Positions 10,501 to 18,111 of a stretch of 64,000 bases of DNA are shown here, piece by piece (within the stretch, counting starts at the first letter, position 1; every line of letters begins with the position of its first letter). The translations under genes were made by a program, and so were the position numbers. The notes below the pieces were generated by a model. The model saw only the letters and a list, made by a program, of their open reading frames with translations, searched no databases and was not told where the DNA came from. Source of the stretch: Lysobacter sp. BMK333-48F3 (GTDB lineage: Bacteria > Pseudomonadota > Gammaproteobacteria > Xanthomonadales > Xanthomonadaceae); the NCBI RefSeq assembly GCF_019733395.1, contig NZ_JAIHOO010000001.1, positions 3,968,501 to 4,032,500 on the forward strand, read 5' to 3'.

Positions 10501-10662
10501 GGCTTTCATGCTGGCCAGGAAGCGGCCGTGGGTGCCGACGCGGTAAGCCAGCTCGGGCAGGCCGCGGCGGTTGTCGATCGGCACCGGGGTGGAGATCGCG
10601 ACGCCTTCGCAGCAGCCGCAGCCGGCACCGCCGCAACCGCATCCATGACTGTGGGCGCTCAT
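7501..10662 (-). CDS. Putative baseplate assembly protein, J-like, large (eCIS)
   Basis: This 1053-residue protein belongs to the putative baseplate assembly family (gpJ/gp6-like; Afp11/12 position in eCIS). The region at residues 70-150 (DPAIALLDAWATVGDVLSFYQERIANEGYL with LVELARLVGYAPRPG) is the family signature. The C-terminal third (RSLAALDRLVSLSDYADFTRMFAGIAKAEAARL) is the conserved gpJ-like core. The N-terminus is odd: MSAHSHGCGCGGAGCGCCEG holds five Cys and two His in 18 residues and looks able to bind a metal. The start overlaps the stop of the preceding gene (ATGA at 10659-10662), which fixes the start and implies translational coupling. It should form part of the ring that anchors the sheath to the hub. 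Confidence 0.88.
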   Translation of the reverse strand: MSAHSHGCGCGGAGCGCCEGVAISTPVPIDNRRGLPELAYRVGTHGRFLASMKARLATAAIDLPADGERPARSLRPLQALTTRDAADPAIALLDAWATVGDVLSFYQERIANEGYLRTATERRSLVELARLVGYAPRPGVSSSVYLSYTVDDNQTVPVELPVGTRSQSIPGPDELPQSFETDEPLLARREWNDLQIRRQRPQRIVLATILALDSVHAVGIATGVQVGELLLFRFGSFAGPVHVARRVIAVEPDFAGQRTALRLQPLPALEPAAHPLLETLLSRLVSAQDTQAISNCVWLLDALRLGAPRPPLALWADFLEINVDDDEASQAIADFAAALAQLQTPGAPLPGSGPDEVVDSLLKPNRPQAANSLRLRRGLGEGFRGGADLQPQLITDFAPKLKENYYDAWRGSRPPQASAQLQAVYALAPGETLFGATTAKPMPELDGNTVPSVADWNDWRYEIDEFDTNAYLAKADPLLAAGDLVLVSRPGTPSSPLPRNQVLQVAAVHTGPRSAYGISGETTGIHFGVDGKPTAWREVDENQELKKRIDELRQTWVHPQRRRLEMAQEPILGDVSGSELELGPLHEQLKSGRWIVVEGERSDIDGIRGVRASELLMVAGLEHGSDYSLPGDRPHTTLRLATPMAYTYYREGLLIRANVVRASHGESRKEVLGSSDARRPLQRFALRQPPLTWRPAPTAAGAASTLKVLVGGVEWREVDSLSSLGPDARAYVSATGDDGVTAVIFGDGEHGLRPPSGFENLRAEYRNGIGKGGNVRAKQVSLLVSRPLGIKDVVNPLPASGGAERETAALIRENAPRSLAALDRLVSLSDYADFTRMFAGIAKAEAARLSDGMREQVHITVAGVDDMPLDPNSDLYRNLLQALRELGDPGLSVQVAMRERIALVLQARLRLQAGHRWEPVASAVRARLLERFGFEQRALAQPALLCELVAAMQSVRGVDWVDVDSFGGIPQTVIDWQSGQRRLVRQDEITGIVQTIVYGDSDTGQDDEQGRPVQPPARVDAGAAYREGERIRPARLACFVPSVPDTLILNPVQ

Positions 10663-13163
10663 CGGCCACCTCCGACGGAGATCGCGAGCTTGCCGTGCTC
10701 GGGATAATTGGGGTCCTGGTCCAGGCGCGCGATCTCGTGCCCGCCCAGGCGCAGCAGGCCGTCCTCGAGTTCGCGATTGGCGGGCGCGAACAGCCGTTGC
10801 AGGCGGACCACGCGGGCGCATTCCACGCCCGGCACCGCCATCGCCTCGGCGACCAGCGCGCTGATCCGCAGCGGCTGGCCGAAGCTGAGCCGGTCGGGGT
10901 GGAAATAGCCGGGCTGGCCGTCGCGGCGGCGGCCGGCGCCGAAACGGTCGAGCAAGGCGGCCTTGATCGCGCCGCGTTCGTAGCCGGGCAAGGCGCAGAC
11001 CTCCAGGGCCAGGTCGATCGGCACGTACACCGCGGTTTCCAGATGCAGGTCGTGGCCCATGCGGCGCACGCGCTGCAACGCCGCCTGCACCTCGCCCAGC
11101 AGCGGCGCCTCGGCCGGCACGCGCCCATAAGGATCCAGCGCCACGTCGGCCTCGTACCAACTGCCGGTCCAGACCAGTTCGCCGCTGGCGCGCTGCACGC
11201 GCGGGTCGCGTTCGGCCAGACGGGCGTAGTCGTCGGCGGTGATCGCACGCAGGCGCTGGCTGCGGAACGCGCCGGGGGCGAGCAGGCGCGCCTGCGCCAG
11301 CGGCTCGGCATCGCTGCCGCCCTGCGCCGGCAGCGGATTGTCGACCCGCAGTTGCAGGCCGCTCCAATCGCCGTCGCGCAGGTGCACGCGGTTGATGCTG
11401 TGCGCGCCGACGTTGCCGGCGCGGCCGTTGCCGATCCGGTAGCGGGCCTGGAAGCGCTGCCCGGCGGCCGGGCGCTTGCCGAGATCGTCGTCGCCGAAGC
11501 GCAGCCGGGCGACGCCCTGGTTGTCGATTTCGGCGACCACGTGGCGGTCCTCGCTCGCGCTGGAGAGCAGGTCGAATGCCGGCGTCCACGCGCCGCCGTC
11601 GCTATCGTCCAGGCGCAGCGCCGGCAGCGCCGCGCGCGGGTCCTGGCGCAGGCTGGCGGAGGCGGCGCGCGCGGCGGCGGGAGCCGCTTCGCGATGGGTC
11701 AGCGGCGTCTCGTCCAAGGACCAGTTGAAGCGCCCCGGCCGCAGTTCGATGTCCGCCGGCTGGCCTTCGCATTCGCACACCGCTTCGCTCTGGCCGTCCG
11801 GCACCGCGCCCAGGTCCTGCGTCGGCGCGTCGCGGCCGTGATCGGCCAGGACCACGTTGCCGAGCGCGATCGAGACCTCGCGCAGGCGCGGGCACTGCGG
11901 CGCCGGGCCCAGCGCGCTCAGGCACAGCGGGAACGGCAGCGCGTCGTCGGCATGCCAGCGCACCCGCAGCAAAGGGGTCGGGCGCGGGTCGTCGGCGCCG
12001 GCGGGATAGAGGTCATCCACCAGCGGCTCGACTTCGACCAGGCGTACCGGCCATACGCGCTGTGGGTCGGCATCGGCTTCCAGACCGGTGCGCGGGCCGA
12101 TCGCTTCTTTCAGCAACAGCACCTCGCCGACGCGCAGTTCCAGCGCGCGCGCTTCGCCTTCGCCGTCGGCCCAGCGGTCGCGCAGCACCGCCGCGGTAGC
12201 GCCGCTCGGCAGGCAGCAGTCGTCGCGGCCCCAGTCGTAGAACGCGATCCGGTTGTGAGCGCTGCGCAGCGGGAGGGTGGCCGCGGAGTCGGCGAGGTGC
12301 GGCTGGAAGCTCTCGTAGCTGTCGGCCGCAAGCTCGCGCATCGCGTCGGCATCGAGCAGGCCGGGCAGCGGCGCGTCGGCGGCGATGCCGCTGAGGAATT
12401 GCAGCGCCGTCGCCGGCAGGTCGAGGTCCTGCGAGGTCTCGATCGCGACCCAGGCGCGGGCGTTGCAGCCTTCGTGCAGGCGGTAGTCGACCAGGCGGGC
12501 GTGACGGCGCACGGAAATGCGCTGACGGGCGGTGTCCAGATAGGCCTCGGTGGCGACCGCGTCCTGGTAATAGCTGAGGTAGTCGCCGGCATAGGCGAGC
12601 ACTTCGATCAGGGTCAGGCCGAGGTCGGGCACGTGCCCGGGTTGCCAGTCCGGCGACAGCAGCGCCAGCCGGTCCTGGATCAGGCGGCGGAAGCTGGCGT
12701 AGTCCTTGGCCAGATAGGACAGCGCCGGTTCCGGCGGCGGCGCTTCGACGCAGGCCTGCGCCGGTGCGCAGTCCAGGTCGGAGGGGCAACCGGCCTTGAA
12801 AGAGAACTCGGCGCTGGCGTACATCGGGTCCAGGCCCTGGATATCGAGCAGGCGCAGGCGGTAGCGCGAATGGTCGCCGCGCCGGTCCAGGCGCAGCACC
12901 AGCCAGTCGTCGACATCGGCTTCTTCGCTGGCATGCGGGTCGACATCGACGATGCCGATCCCGCCGATCCGGGTGCCGCCTTCGATGCGCAGGTGGCGCA
13001 GCAAGCCCGGGCCGTCCTCGGCGAATTCGGGCGGCAGCTTGCCCAGGAAGTACACATGCAGGCTCAACTGGTCGGCGGAGACCTCGACGAAGTCCAGGCC
13101 GACCCGGCCGTGGAAGGCGCGGACGTCCTGGCGGCGCGGGTCGTTGCAGCACGAGAGGCTCAT
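10659..13163 (-). CDS. Putative baseplate assembly protein, J-like, second copy (eCIS)
   Basis: This 834-residue protein is a second member of the putative baseplate assembly family. After a ~120-residue N-terminal domain, the signature SYLAKDYASFRRLIQDRLAL ... DLGLTLIEVLAYAGDYLSYYQD ... RRHARLVDYRLHEG appears at about residues 140-220. The C-terminus has the gpJ-like segment SQRLRAITADDYARLAERDP. Two J-like proteins in a row correspond to the Afp11/Afp12 pair of characterised eCIS. It is 14 bp downstream of the gp25 gene, and its stop overlaps the next start by 4 nt. A Cys pair at residues 5-6 echoes the Cys-rich N-terminus of its downstream neighbour. Confidence 0.88.
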   Translation of the reverse strand: MSLSCCNDPRRQDVRAFHGRVGLDFVEVSADQLSLHVYFLGKLPPEFAEDGPGLLRHLRIEGGTRIGGIGIVDVDPHASEEADVDDWLVLRLDRRGDHSRYRLRLLDIQGLDPMYASAEFSFKAGCPSDLDCAPAQACVEAPPPEPALSYLAKDYASFRRLIQDRLALLSPDWQPGHVPDLGLTLIEVLAYAGDYLSYYQDAVATEAYLDTARQRISVRRHARLVDYRLHEGCNARAWVAIETSQDLDLPATALQFLSGIAADAPLPGLLDADAMRELAADSYESFQPHLADSAATLPLRSAHNRIAFYDWGRDDCCLPSGATAAVLRDRWADGEGEARALELRVGEVLLLKEAIGPRTGLEADADPQRVWPVRLVEVEPLVDDLYPAGADDPRPTPLLRVRWHADDALPFPLCLSALGPAPQCPRLREVSIALGNVVLADHGRDAPTQDLGAVPDGQSEAVCECEGQPADIELRPGRFNWSLDETPLTHREAAPAAARAASASLRQDPRAALPALRLDDSDGGAWTPAFDLLSSASEDRHVVAEIDNQGVARLRFGDDDLGKRPAAGQRFQARYRIGNGRAGNVGAHSINRVHLRDGDWSGLQLRVDNPLPAQGGSDAEPLAQARLLAPGAFRSQRLRAITADDYARLAERDPRVQRASGELVWTGSWYEADVALDPYGRVPAEAPLLGEVQAALQRVRRMGHDLHLETAVYVPIDLALEVCALPGYERGAIKAALLDRFGAGRRRDGQPGYFHPDRLSFGQPLRISALVAEAMAVPGVECARVVRLQRLFAPANRELEDGLLRLGGHEIARLDQDPNYPEHGKLAISVGGGR

Positions 13164-13177
13164 GGCGGCTCCTGGCT

Positions 13178-13534
<357 letters not shown>

Positions 13535-13560
13535 GGCGGTTCTCCGGCTCGTTGCGGCGC

Positions 13561-13920
13561 TCACATGGCGACGACGCGCGACTGCATCGCGCCGACGATC
13601 GGCGCGCCCTGCGGCACTTGTTCGGCGCTCTGGCAGATGCCGGGCGCCGGACCCGGCGCCGGCACCAGCATCGCCGGCAGCCCCATGACCGTGACCCGCG
13701 CGCTCGGCATCGCCCAACGCACGGTCACGCAGGGCTGCGGCTTGCCGCCGGGCAGGGTGAACAGGCAACCGGCTATCGCTATCGTCGGCGCGCCGGGCGG
13801 GATCGTCGCCACCGGCTGGCCCATCACCAGCACCCGGCTCTGCACCGGCGCGATCGTGGCCTGCCCGGTCACGTGCTGGCAGGTCATGGCGGCGGTGGCG
13901 TGCAGCAGCAATCCAGGCAT
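13561..13920 (-). CDS. PAAR-like spike-tip protein
   Basis: This 119-residue Gly/Pro/Ala/Val-rich protein shows the repeating hydrophobic turns of PAAR-like tips: GQPVATIPPGAPTIAIAGC, GLPAMLVPAPGPAPGICQSA and PQGAPIVGAMQSRVV. It should cap the spike trimer encoded just upstream and form the piercing point (Afp10 position). Cysteines and a His in the N-terminal part (LLLHATAAMTCQHV) are candidate metal ligands, as in PAAR tips that bind zinc or iron. I chose the ATG at 13920 because it follows the spike stop (13932) by 11 bp and has an AGGA motif about 8 nt upstream. No effector extension is present. Confidence 0.85.
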   Translation of the reverse strand: MPGLLLHATAAMTCQHVTGQATIAPVQSRVLVMGQPVATIPPGAPTIAIAGCLFTLPGGKPQPCVTVRWAMPSARVTVMGLPAMLVPAPGPAPGICQSAEQVPQGAPIVGAMQSRVVAM

Positions 13921-13931
13921 GGCCCAGTTCC

Positions 13932-14471
13932 TCAGGTGATCGCCATGGCGATCTTGTTGAAGGTGATGGTCGGCCCGACCAGATAGATCGACGCGCCCTT
14001 GCCGTTGTCGATGTAGATGCCGCTGTCGTTGACCACCAGCATCGCCCCGGTGGTGCTCTTGAGCACGATGCCGCCGGTGATCGGCGTCGGCGGCATGTCG
14101 CTGATCATCAGCATGTTCTGCAACAGCGACTGGATGACGATGTTGGGATCGGCCGGGTTGCCGAGCTTGGCCATCGCCGGCGGATCGGCGCCGGTGTCGA
14201 AGCGGCAGCCCAGCCAGACCGGCTTGTTGACGTCGCCGTGCTCGAACATCACCCACACGCCGGCGCCCACCGGCGGCACCGCATACACGCCCATGCCGGG
14301 GCCGGGCGGCCCGGACAGCGGCGTGCAGGGCTCGGCCCAATTGGAGGGCACGAAGGCGGTGACGTCGGGAATCGTCAGCAGCAGCCGGCCGCGCATGTCC
14401 GGGTCGACGTTCATCGTCACCGTGCCGCGATACAAACCGGGAAACTGGCCGTTGCGCTGGGCCTGGCTCAT
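13932..14471 (-). CDS. gp5/VgrG-like baseplate spike protein (OB-fold half)
   Basis: This 179-residue protein is the spike half of a VgrG: an N-terminal OB-fold (GQFPGLYRGTVTMNVDPDMRGRLLLTIPD, then GAGVWVMFEHGDVNKPVWLG) and a short C-terminal beta-helix-like tail (GGIVLKSTTGAMLVVNDSGIYI). The motif VWVMFEHGD..PVWLG is typical of phage gpV / gp5 / VgrG OB domains. Its start overlaps the stop of the hub gene by 4 nt (ATGA at 14468-14471), so the two halves of the hub-spike are made as separate but coupled polypeptides, unlike the fused Afp8/VgrG of several other systems. The tip is supplied by the PAAR gene directly downstream. Confidence 0.9.
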   Translation of the reverse strand: MSQAQRNGQFPGLYRGTVTMNVDPDMRGRLLLTIPDVTAFVPSNWAEPCTPLSGPPGPGMGVYAVPPVGAGVWVMFEHGDVNKPVWLGCRFDTGADPPAMAKLGNPADPNIVIQSLLQNMLMISDMPPTPITGGIVLKSTTGAMLVVNDSGIYIDNGKGASIYLVGPTITFNKIAMAIT

Positions 14472-15595
14472 GTCGGCACCTTCGGGGTCAGGGAGATCAG
14501 CCCGTCGCGGCTGAGCTGGAAGCTCTGCTTGAATTCGCCGCGCTTGAGCTTGTGGGTGACGCTGTCGACGTAGTACAGGCCGTCGTAGGCCAGGCCGGCG
14601 CCGCGCACCCCGACCAGCATCCGCGAGCGCAACACGTGGCCGTAGCGCAGCACGTCGAGCGAGCCCTGCACGGTGATCGCGTTGGCCGAGCCCTTGAGCA
14701 TGCGGCCGAGCACCTGCTTGATCGTGAACGGCACCGAGTTGCCGCCGTTGTCGCGCGACAGCACCATCTTCAGCGGCGGCGAGGGCCGCGCGCCGAGCGG
14801 CGGCTGGAAGATGCTGACCGCCGGGATCGGGATCGGCGTGGGGATCCGTCCGGTGATCGGGTCGTTGATCGTCACCAGCATGGTTTCCTTGGCCAGCCCG
14901 TCGAGCGAGAAACTCAGCGACTCGACATTGGTGTGCGCGTCCATGTTCACGCTCAATGCCGGCTGCGGCACCGGAATGCGGATGTCCGGGCCGAGGTAGG
15001 CGATGCTCTGCCCGGGCAGCGGACCGGGTTCGACGTAGAACACGAATCCGTTGGCCTCGGCGATGCGGCGCAGGTGAGACAGGTCGGTGCCGTTCTGCGA
15101 CTCGATCGAGTCGGTCATGATCGGCTGTTCGGGAATGAAGCCGGGAATCACCACCGGCACCACGCCCAGCGCGGCGTAGCGCGCCAGCACCGTGTACGCC
15201 TGCACGGTGTCGGACATGTTGGGGTAGGGCAGGACCAGTTCGATCAGGTCCATGGCCGCGCTGAGGTCGTCGCCGGTGATGGTCAGGGTCGACTGGCCGG
15301 GATCGCTGCTCGGCGCCAGCTCCTGGCGGGTGACCAGTCCGTCCATCAGCACGTGCGGCATCCCGCCCAGGCTGACCATCACCACCACCCGGGTGGTCAG
15401 CGGGTCGAAATAGCCGGCCGGCAGAAGGGTGGTCAGCAGCGGCGAATCCTTGGACACCGCGAAGCTCAGCTGGAAGCCGCTGCGGTCGCGGCCGCTGGTG
15501 ATCTCCACGCTCTGCAGCGCATCCACGACGATGCGCGGCGCCGGCGCGGGCAGCGCCGGTCCGATCATCAGCGTCAGATGGATGCCTTGGACCAT
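14468..15595 (-). CDS. gpD/gp27-like hub protein (eCIS)
   Basis: This 375-residue protein resembles the late-control gene D / gp27 hub, the N-terminal half of VgrG. Features include the first domain with DRSGFQLSFAVSKDSPLLTT (residues ~36-55), a central ITGDDLSAAMDL segment, and the motif DSIESQNGTDLSHLRRIAEANGFVFYVEPG (about residues 160-190), which is the usual 'DLxFLxRLAEENGFVFY' hub signature. The hub trimer connects the inner tube to the spike. A GGAG ribosome site lies 8 nt before the ATG. It follows the LysM-like adaptor by 3 bp and overlaps the spike gene, so adaptor, hub and spike are adjacent. Confidence 0.9.
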   Translation of the reverse strand: MVQGIHLTLMIGPALPAPAPRIVVDALQSVEITSGRDRSGFQLSFAVSKDSPLLTTLLPAGYFDPLTTRVVVMVSLGGMPHVLMDGLVTRQELAPSSDPGQSTLTITGDDLSAAMDLIELVLPYPNMSDTVQAYTVLARYAALGVVPVVIPGFIPEQPIMTDSIESQNGTDLSHLRRIAEANGFVFYVEPGPLPGQSIAYLGPDIRIPVPQPALSVNMDAHTNVESLSFSLDGLAKETMLVTINDPITGRIPTPIPIPAVSIFQPPLGARPSPPLKMVLSRDNGGNSVPFTIKQVLGRMLKGSANAITVQGSLDVLRYGHVLRSRMLVGVRGAGLAYDGLYYVDSVTHKLKRGEFKQSFQLSRDGLISLTPKVPT

Positions 15596-15598
15596 GGC

Positions 15599-15922
15599 TC
15601 ACTCCCGAGCCGGCGGCGGCACGCCGTCGGGCAGGGTCACCCGCACCGTCTCGCCGGTGCGGTCGGTCAGCTCGTCGGGATGCATCGATCCGTTGGCGTC
15701 GCACAGGCGCCAGAACGCCTCGGGGTCGCCGAGTTCGTGGGCGGCGATGTGGTCCGGGCGCTCGCCCTCGACCACTGTGTGCAGGCGCAGGGTGACGAAG
15801 CCGTCGATCGGGGGCAGGAAGCGCCGCTGCAGATAGGGTTGCACGGTGCCGTCCTCGGCGGTGCGCATCGACAGCGCGATCGCGTAGTAGCGGCTGCTCG
15901 GCGGGAAGTCGTAATTGGCCAT
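15599..15922 (-). CDS. LysM/tail X-like adaptor protein (eCIS)
   Basis: This 107-residue protein has a phage tail-X/LysM-like pattern: LRLHTVVEGERPDHIAAHEL (a V.EGD.l..IA..elGD type motif at residues ~46-65), followed by GDPEAFWRLCDANGSMHPDEL. In phages such small LysM-type proteins sit between tube and baseplate. In Afp and PVC particles the LysM segment is the C-terminal part of Afp7; here it is a separate gene directly after the CIS tube-type gene. The ATG at 15922 has AAGGA about 8 nt upstream. Family assignment rests on the motif, length and position. Confidence 0.75.
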   Translation of the reverse strand: MANYDFPPSSRYYAIALSMRTAEDGTVQPYLQRRFLPPIDGFVTLRLHTVVEGERPDHIAAHELGDPEAFWRLCDANGSMHPDELTDRTGETVRVTLPDGVPPPARE

Positions 15923-15938
15923 GACGGGGTCCTTGCGA

Positions 15939-16592
15939 TCAAAGCGGGCCGAACAGCCCGAGCAGGCGGAGGTCGGCGGACGCGGCCAAGGCCGACAACC
16001 GCTCCTTGTGCTGCAGATAGCTCATGAACAGCCCGCCGCCCTTGCTCTCGAAGCCGATGTCGTCGACGCTCAGCACGCGCAGACCCAGGCTGAGCTTGGC
16101 CCGGATCGGGTTGAGCTGGATGTCGAAGGATTCCTCGGTGATGCTCAGCTCGGCGATGCGCACCGGCACGATCCGGTTCGGTCCGAACACGAACACCGAC
16201 AACGGCGCCAGCGCCGGGGCGATCTCCAGCGAACCCGAGGCGGCGGCCGCGTTGGCGGCGAACAGCTCGGCGCTGCGCGGATAGGCCAGCGCCTCCAGGG
16301 CCGCCAGTTGCGGATGCAGCCCGGTCGCGGCGGGCGCGGGATGTCCGGTCTCCAGCGCGTCGGTGGCGTCGATCTCGGCCTCGAGCTTGATGGTTTCCGC
16401 CGGAGGGCCTTTCAGCCGCAGCGCCTCGCTGCGGTCGCCGGACTCGGCGCCGATGCCCTTGATCTGCAGGCTGCGGGTCATCGTGTCCGGGTTGTACTGC
16501 AGTCCGATGATGCGCAGCACGTTGCCGCTGACCGGGTCCAGCAGGACCAGGCCGCCGCGCAACAGTTTGGGAGATCGTGGGTATCCGCTCAT
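15939..16592 (-). CDS. CIS tube-associated protein (Afp7-like N-terminal domain)
   Basis: This 217-residue protein begins with LVLLDPVSGNVLRIIGLQYNPDTMTRSLQ, a pattern typical of the contractile injection system tube family (Afp7-like; 'I.FQYNP.tl.rs'). Later segments EAEIDATDAL, HPQLAALEALAYPR and SITEESFDIQLNPIRAKLSLGLRVL also follow the family layout. It probably forms the tube-to-hub transition ring. The ATG has GGAG about 9 nt upstream. In Afp the family is fused to LysM; here the LysM part is the next gene (16 bp gap). It is separated from the tube gene by ~11 kb because the ATPase, cap and unknown genes lie between them. Confidence 0.82.
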   Translation of the reverse strand: MSGYPRSPKLLRGGLVLLDPVSGNVLRIIGLQYNPDTMTRSLQIKGIGAESGDRSEALRLKGPPAETIKLEAEIDATDALETGHPAPAATGLHPQLAALEALAYPRSAELFAANAAAASGSLEIAPALAPLSVFVFGPNRIVPVRIAELSITEESFDIQLNPIRAKLSLGLRVLSVDDIGFESKGGGLFMSYLQHKERLSALAASADLRLLGLFGPL

Positions 16593-16609
16593 GCTGGCTG
16601 TCTCCGGCT

Positions 16610-17299
16610 CTAGAAGCGGATCGATGGGAACGAAAAGACGAACCGCTTCTCGTCGGGATAGAAGAGCTTGCGCATGGCCGCGTCGCGATCCATGAAGTTG
16701 GGGGAATCGCGCGAGGTCATGTGTTCGGCCTGCATGCCCAGGCCGAGGTTGATGATCGAGTTGCGGTCGAGCTTGAACGGGCCCAGGCGCATGTCGCGGT
16801 CGAAGCCGAGCGTGCGGTACATCTGGTCGATGCGGCGGTACTCGGCGACGAACGAGTCGCCGTCGCCGGCGCCGAACGGGACGCCGCGCAGGTTGTAGTG
16901 CTGGCGGATGCTGCGCCAGTCGATCAGCGCGTTGGGATCCGGGCCCGGCGCCGGGCGCAGGAAATCCGCCGGCAGACGTAAAGGCGGCAACGGCACCGGC
17001 CCCTCCGGCAGCGCGTCTTTCGCGGCGGGCGCCGGCGCGACCGCCGGCAGCCGCGGCAACTGCAACGGCGGCACCAGCGACAGCGAAGGGGCGAAGCGGC
17101 GTCCGCCGAACAACGTCGGCGGCGCCAACGGCGGCAAGCGCCCATCGATCGGATCGGACTGGATCTGGCTGCGCGGCAACGGAATGTAGGGCTGCGGCGG
17201 CTCGACCGGCGTTTCCTGGGTATCGCGCAGCGGCGGCGCGAACGGATTCGCCGCCGGGGCGGCTCGGAGCGGGCTGCGGTCGAGGCCTTGGCGTTCCAT
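16610..17299 (-). CDS. Unrecognised proline-rich eCIS-cluster protein, paralog of the next gene
   Basis: I do not recognise this 229-residue protein. Residues ~1-120 are Pro/Leu/Ala-rich and low in complexity (likely disordered). Residues ~125-229 form a compact charged domain shared with the neighbouring product (17308-18111): DW..I...Y..RG, DSF.AE..R, M.RTLG, LGP..LD, LGLG.QA and PNFMDR are in the same order and spacing. The start is chosen because the three neighbouring unknown products all begin with Met-Glu-Arg. It lies inside the eCIS operon, between the DUF4157 gene and the tube-hub adaptor, so it could be a cargo protein, a loading adaptor or a minor structural protein. No signal peptide or catalytic motif is seen. 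Confidence 0.72.
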   Translation of the reverse strand: MERQGLDRSPLRAAPAANPFAPPLRDTQETPVEPPQPYIPLPRSQIQSDPIDGRLPPLAPPTLFGGRRFAPSLSLVPPLQLPRLPAVAPAPAAKDALPEGPVPLPPLRLPADFLRPAPGPDPNALIDWRSIRQHYNLRGVPFGAGDGDSFVAEYRRIDQMYRTLGFDRDMRLGPFKLDRNSIINLGLGMQAEHMTSRDSPNFMDRDAAMRKLFYPDEKRFVFSFPSIRF

Positions 17300-17307
17300 C
17301 GGCGCAC

Positions 17308-18111
17308 TCAGAAGCTTCTGTTGAAAAAAGGAATCGGCGGGATCGCGAACTCGCCGGGGTTCTGCCATTTCCATTCCTGCTGCATGCGGTCCATGAAGTT
17401 GGGGTTCTCGCGTGCGTTGAGCTGGCCGGCCTGCAGGCCCAGGCCGAGGTTGAGCAGGTCCAGGTTGAGCGGGCCCAGGTGCAGGCGCTGGGGGATGCCG
17501 AGGGTCCGCATCAAGGCCGCCGAGCGTTGCGCTTCCGCGGCGAAGGAGTCGCTGTCGCGCAAACTCGGATAGCGGCCGCGGGCGCTGTAGGCGCGACCGA
17601 TGCCGAGCCAGTCGACGCGCGAATACGGGTCGTCGGGCGTGTAGCGCCAGCCGCTCCATTCGCGTCCGACCTGCGGCGGCATCGGTCCCGGCGGCGCTTG
17701 CGCCGGCAGTTGCGAAGGCAGCAAGGATGGCGGCGGCACGGTCGGGAACAGCGGTACGGCAGGCGGGGCCGTCATGCTCGGCATCGGCGGCAGACGCAGC
17801 GGCGGCAACAGGGTCAGGTGCGGGCCCGGACGCGGGGTCAGCAGCGACGGCGGCTGCAGAGTCACTGGCGGAATGTCGGGCAGGGTCAGGCTGTCGTTCG
17901 GATCGGCGCGGCCGGCCAGCGGCGATGCCGTCGTGGCGGCGGCGACCGGGGAGGCGCTCACGCCGGCGAAATCGGTCTGGGCGAACGATGGTCTTGCGCG
18001 CGGCAGCGGTTGCGGCGTGTGATGGACGTGGTCGCCGTGCGCGCTCGCGGCGCGCGCCATCGCGACCGAGTTCTTGACCCGCAGCTCGCGCTGGCCGTTA
18101 TGGCGTTCCAT
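17308..18111 (-). CDS. Unrecognised proline-rich eCIS-cluster protein, paralog of the previous gene
   Basis: This 267-residue product has a long Pro/Leu-rich N-terminal part (residues ~20-155; many PPSLL, LPPLRLPP and PTVPPP segments) followed by a ~110-residue C-terminal domain paralogous to that of the 16610-17299 product. The shared core reads RVDWLGIGRAYSARG ... DSDSFAAEAQRS ... MRTLGI ... LGLGLQAGQ ... NPNFMDR. The start at 18111 has GGAGGG 5-6 nt upstream and overlaps the preceding gene by 14 nt; an in-frame ATG at 18168 is less likely. The layout (a disordered Pro-rich leader plus a small globular domain) would suit a protein carried in a tube lumen, but that is only inference. Confidence 0.72.
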   Translation of the reverse strand: MERHNGQRELRVKNSVAMARAASAHGDHVHHTPQPLPRARPSFAQTDFAGVSASPVAAATTASPLAGRADPNDSLTLPDIPPVTLQPPSLLTPRPGPHLTLLPPLRLPPMPSMTAPPAVPLFPTVPPPSLLPSQLPAQAPPGPMPPQVGREWSGWRYTPDDPYSRVDWLGIGRAYSARGRYPSLRDSDSFAAEAQRSAALMRTLGIPQRLHLGPLNLDLLNLGLGLQAGQLNARENPNFMDRMQQEWKWQNPGEFAIPPIPFFNRSF

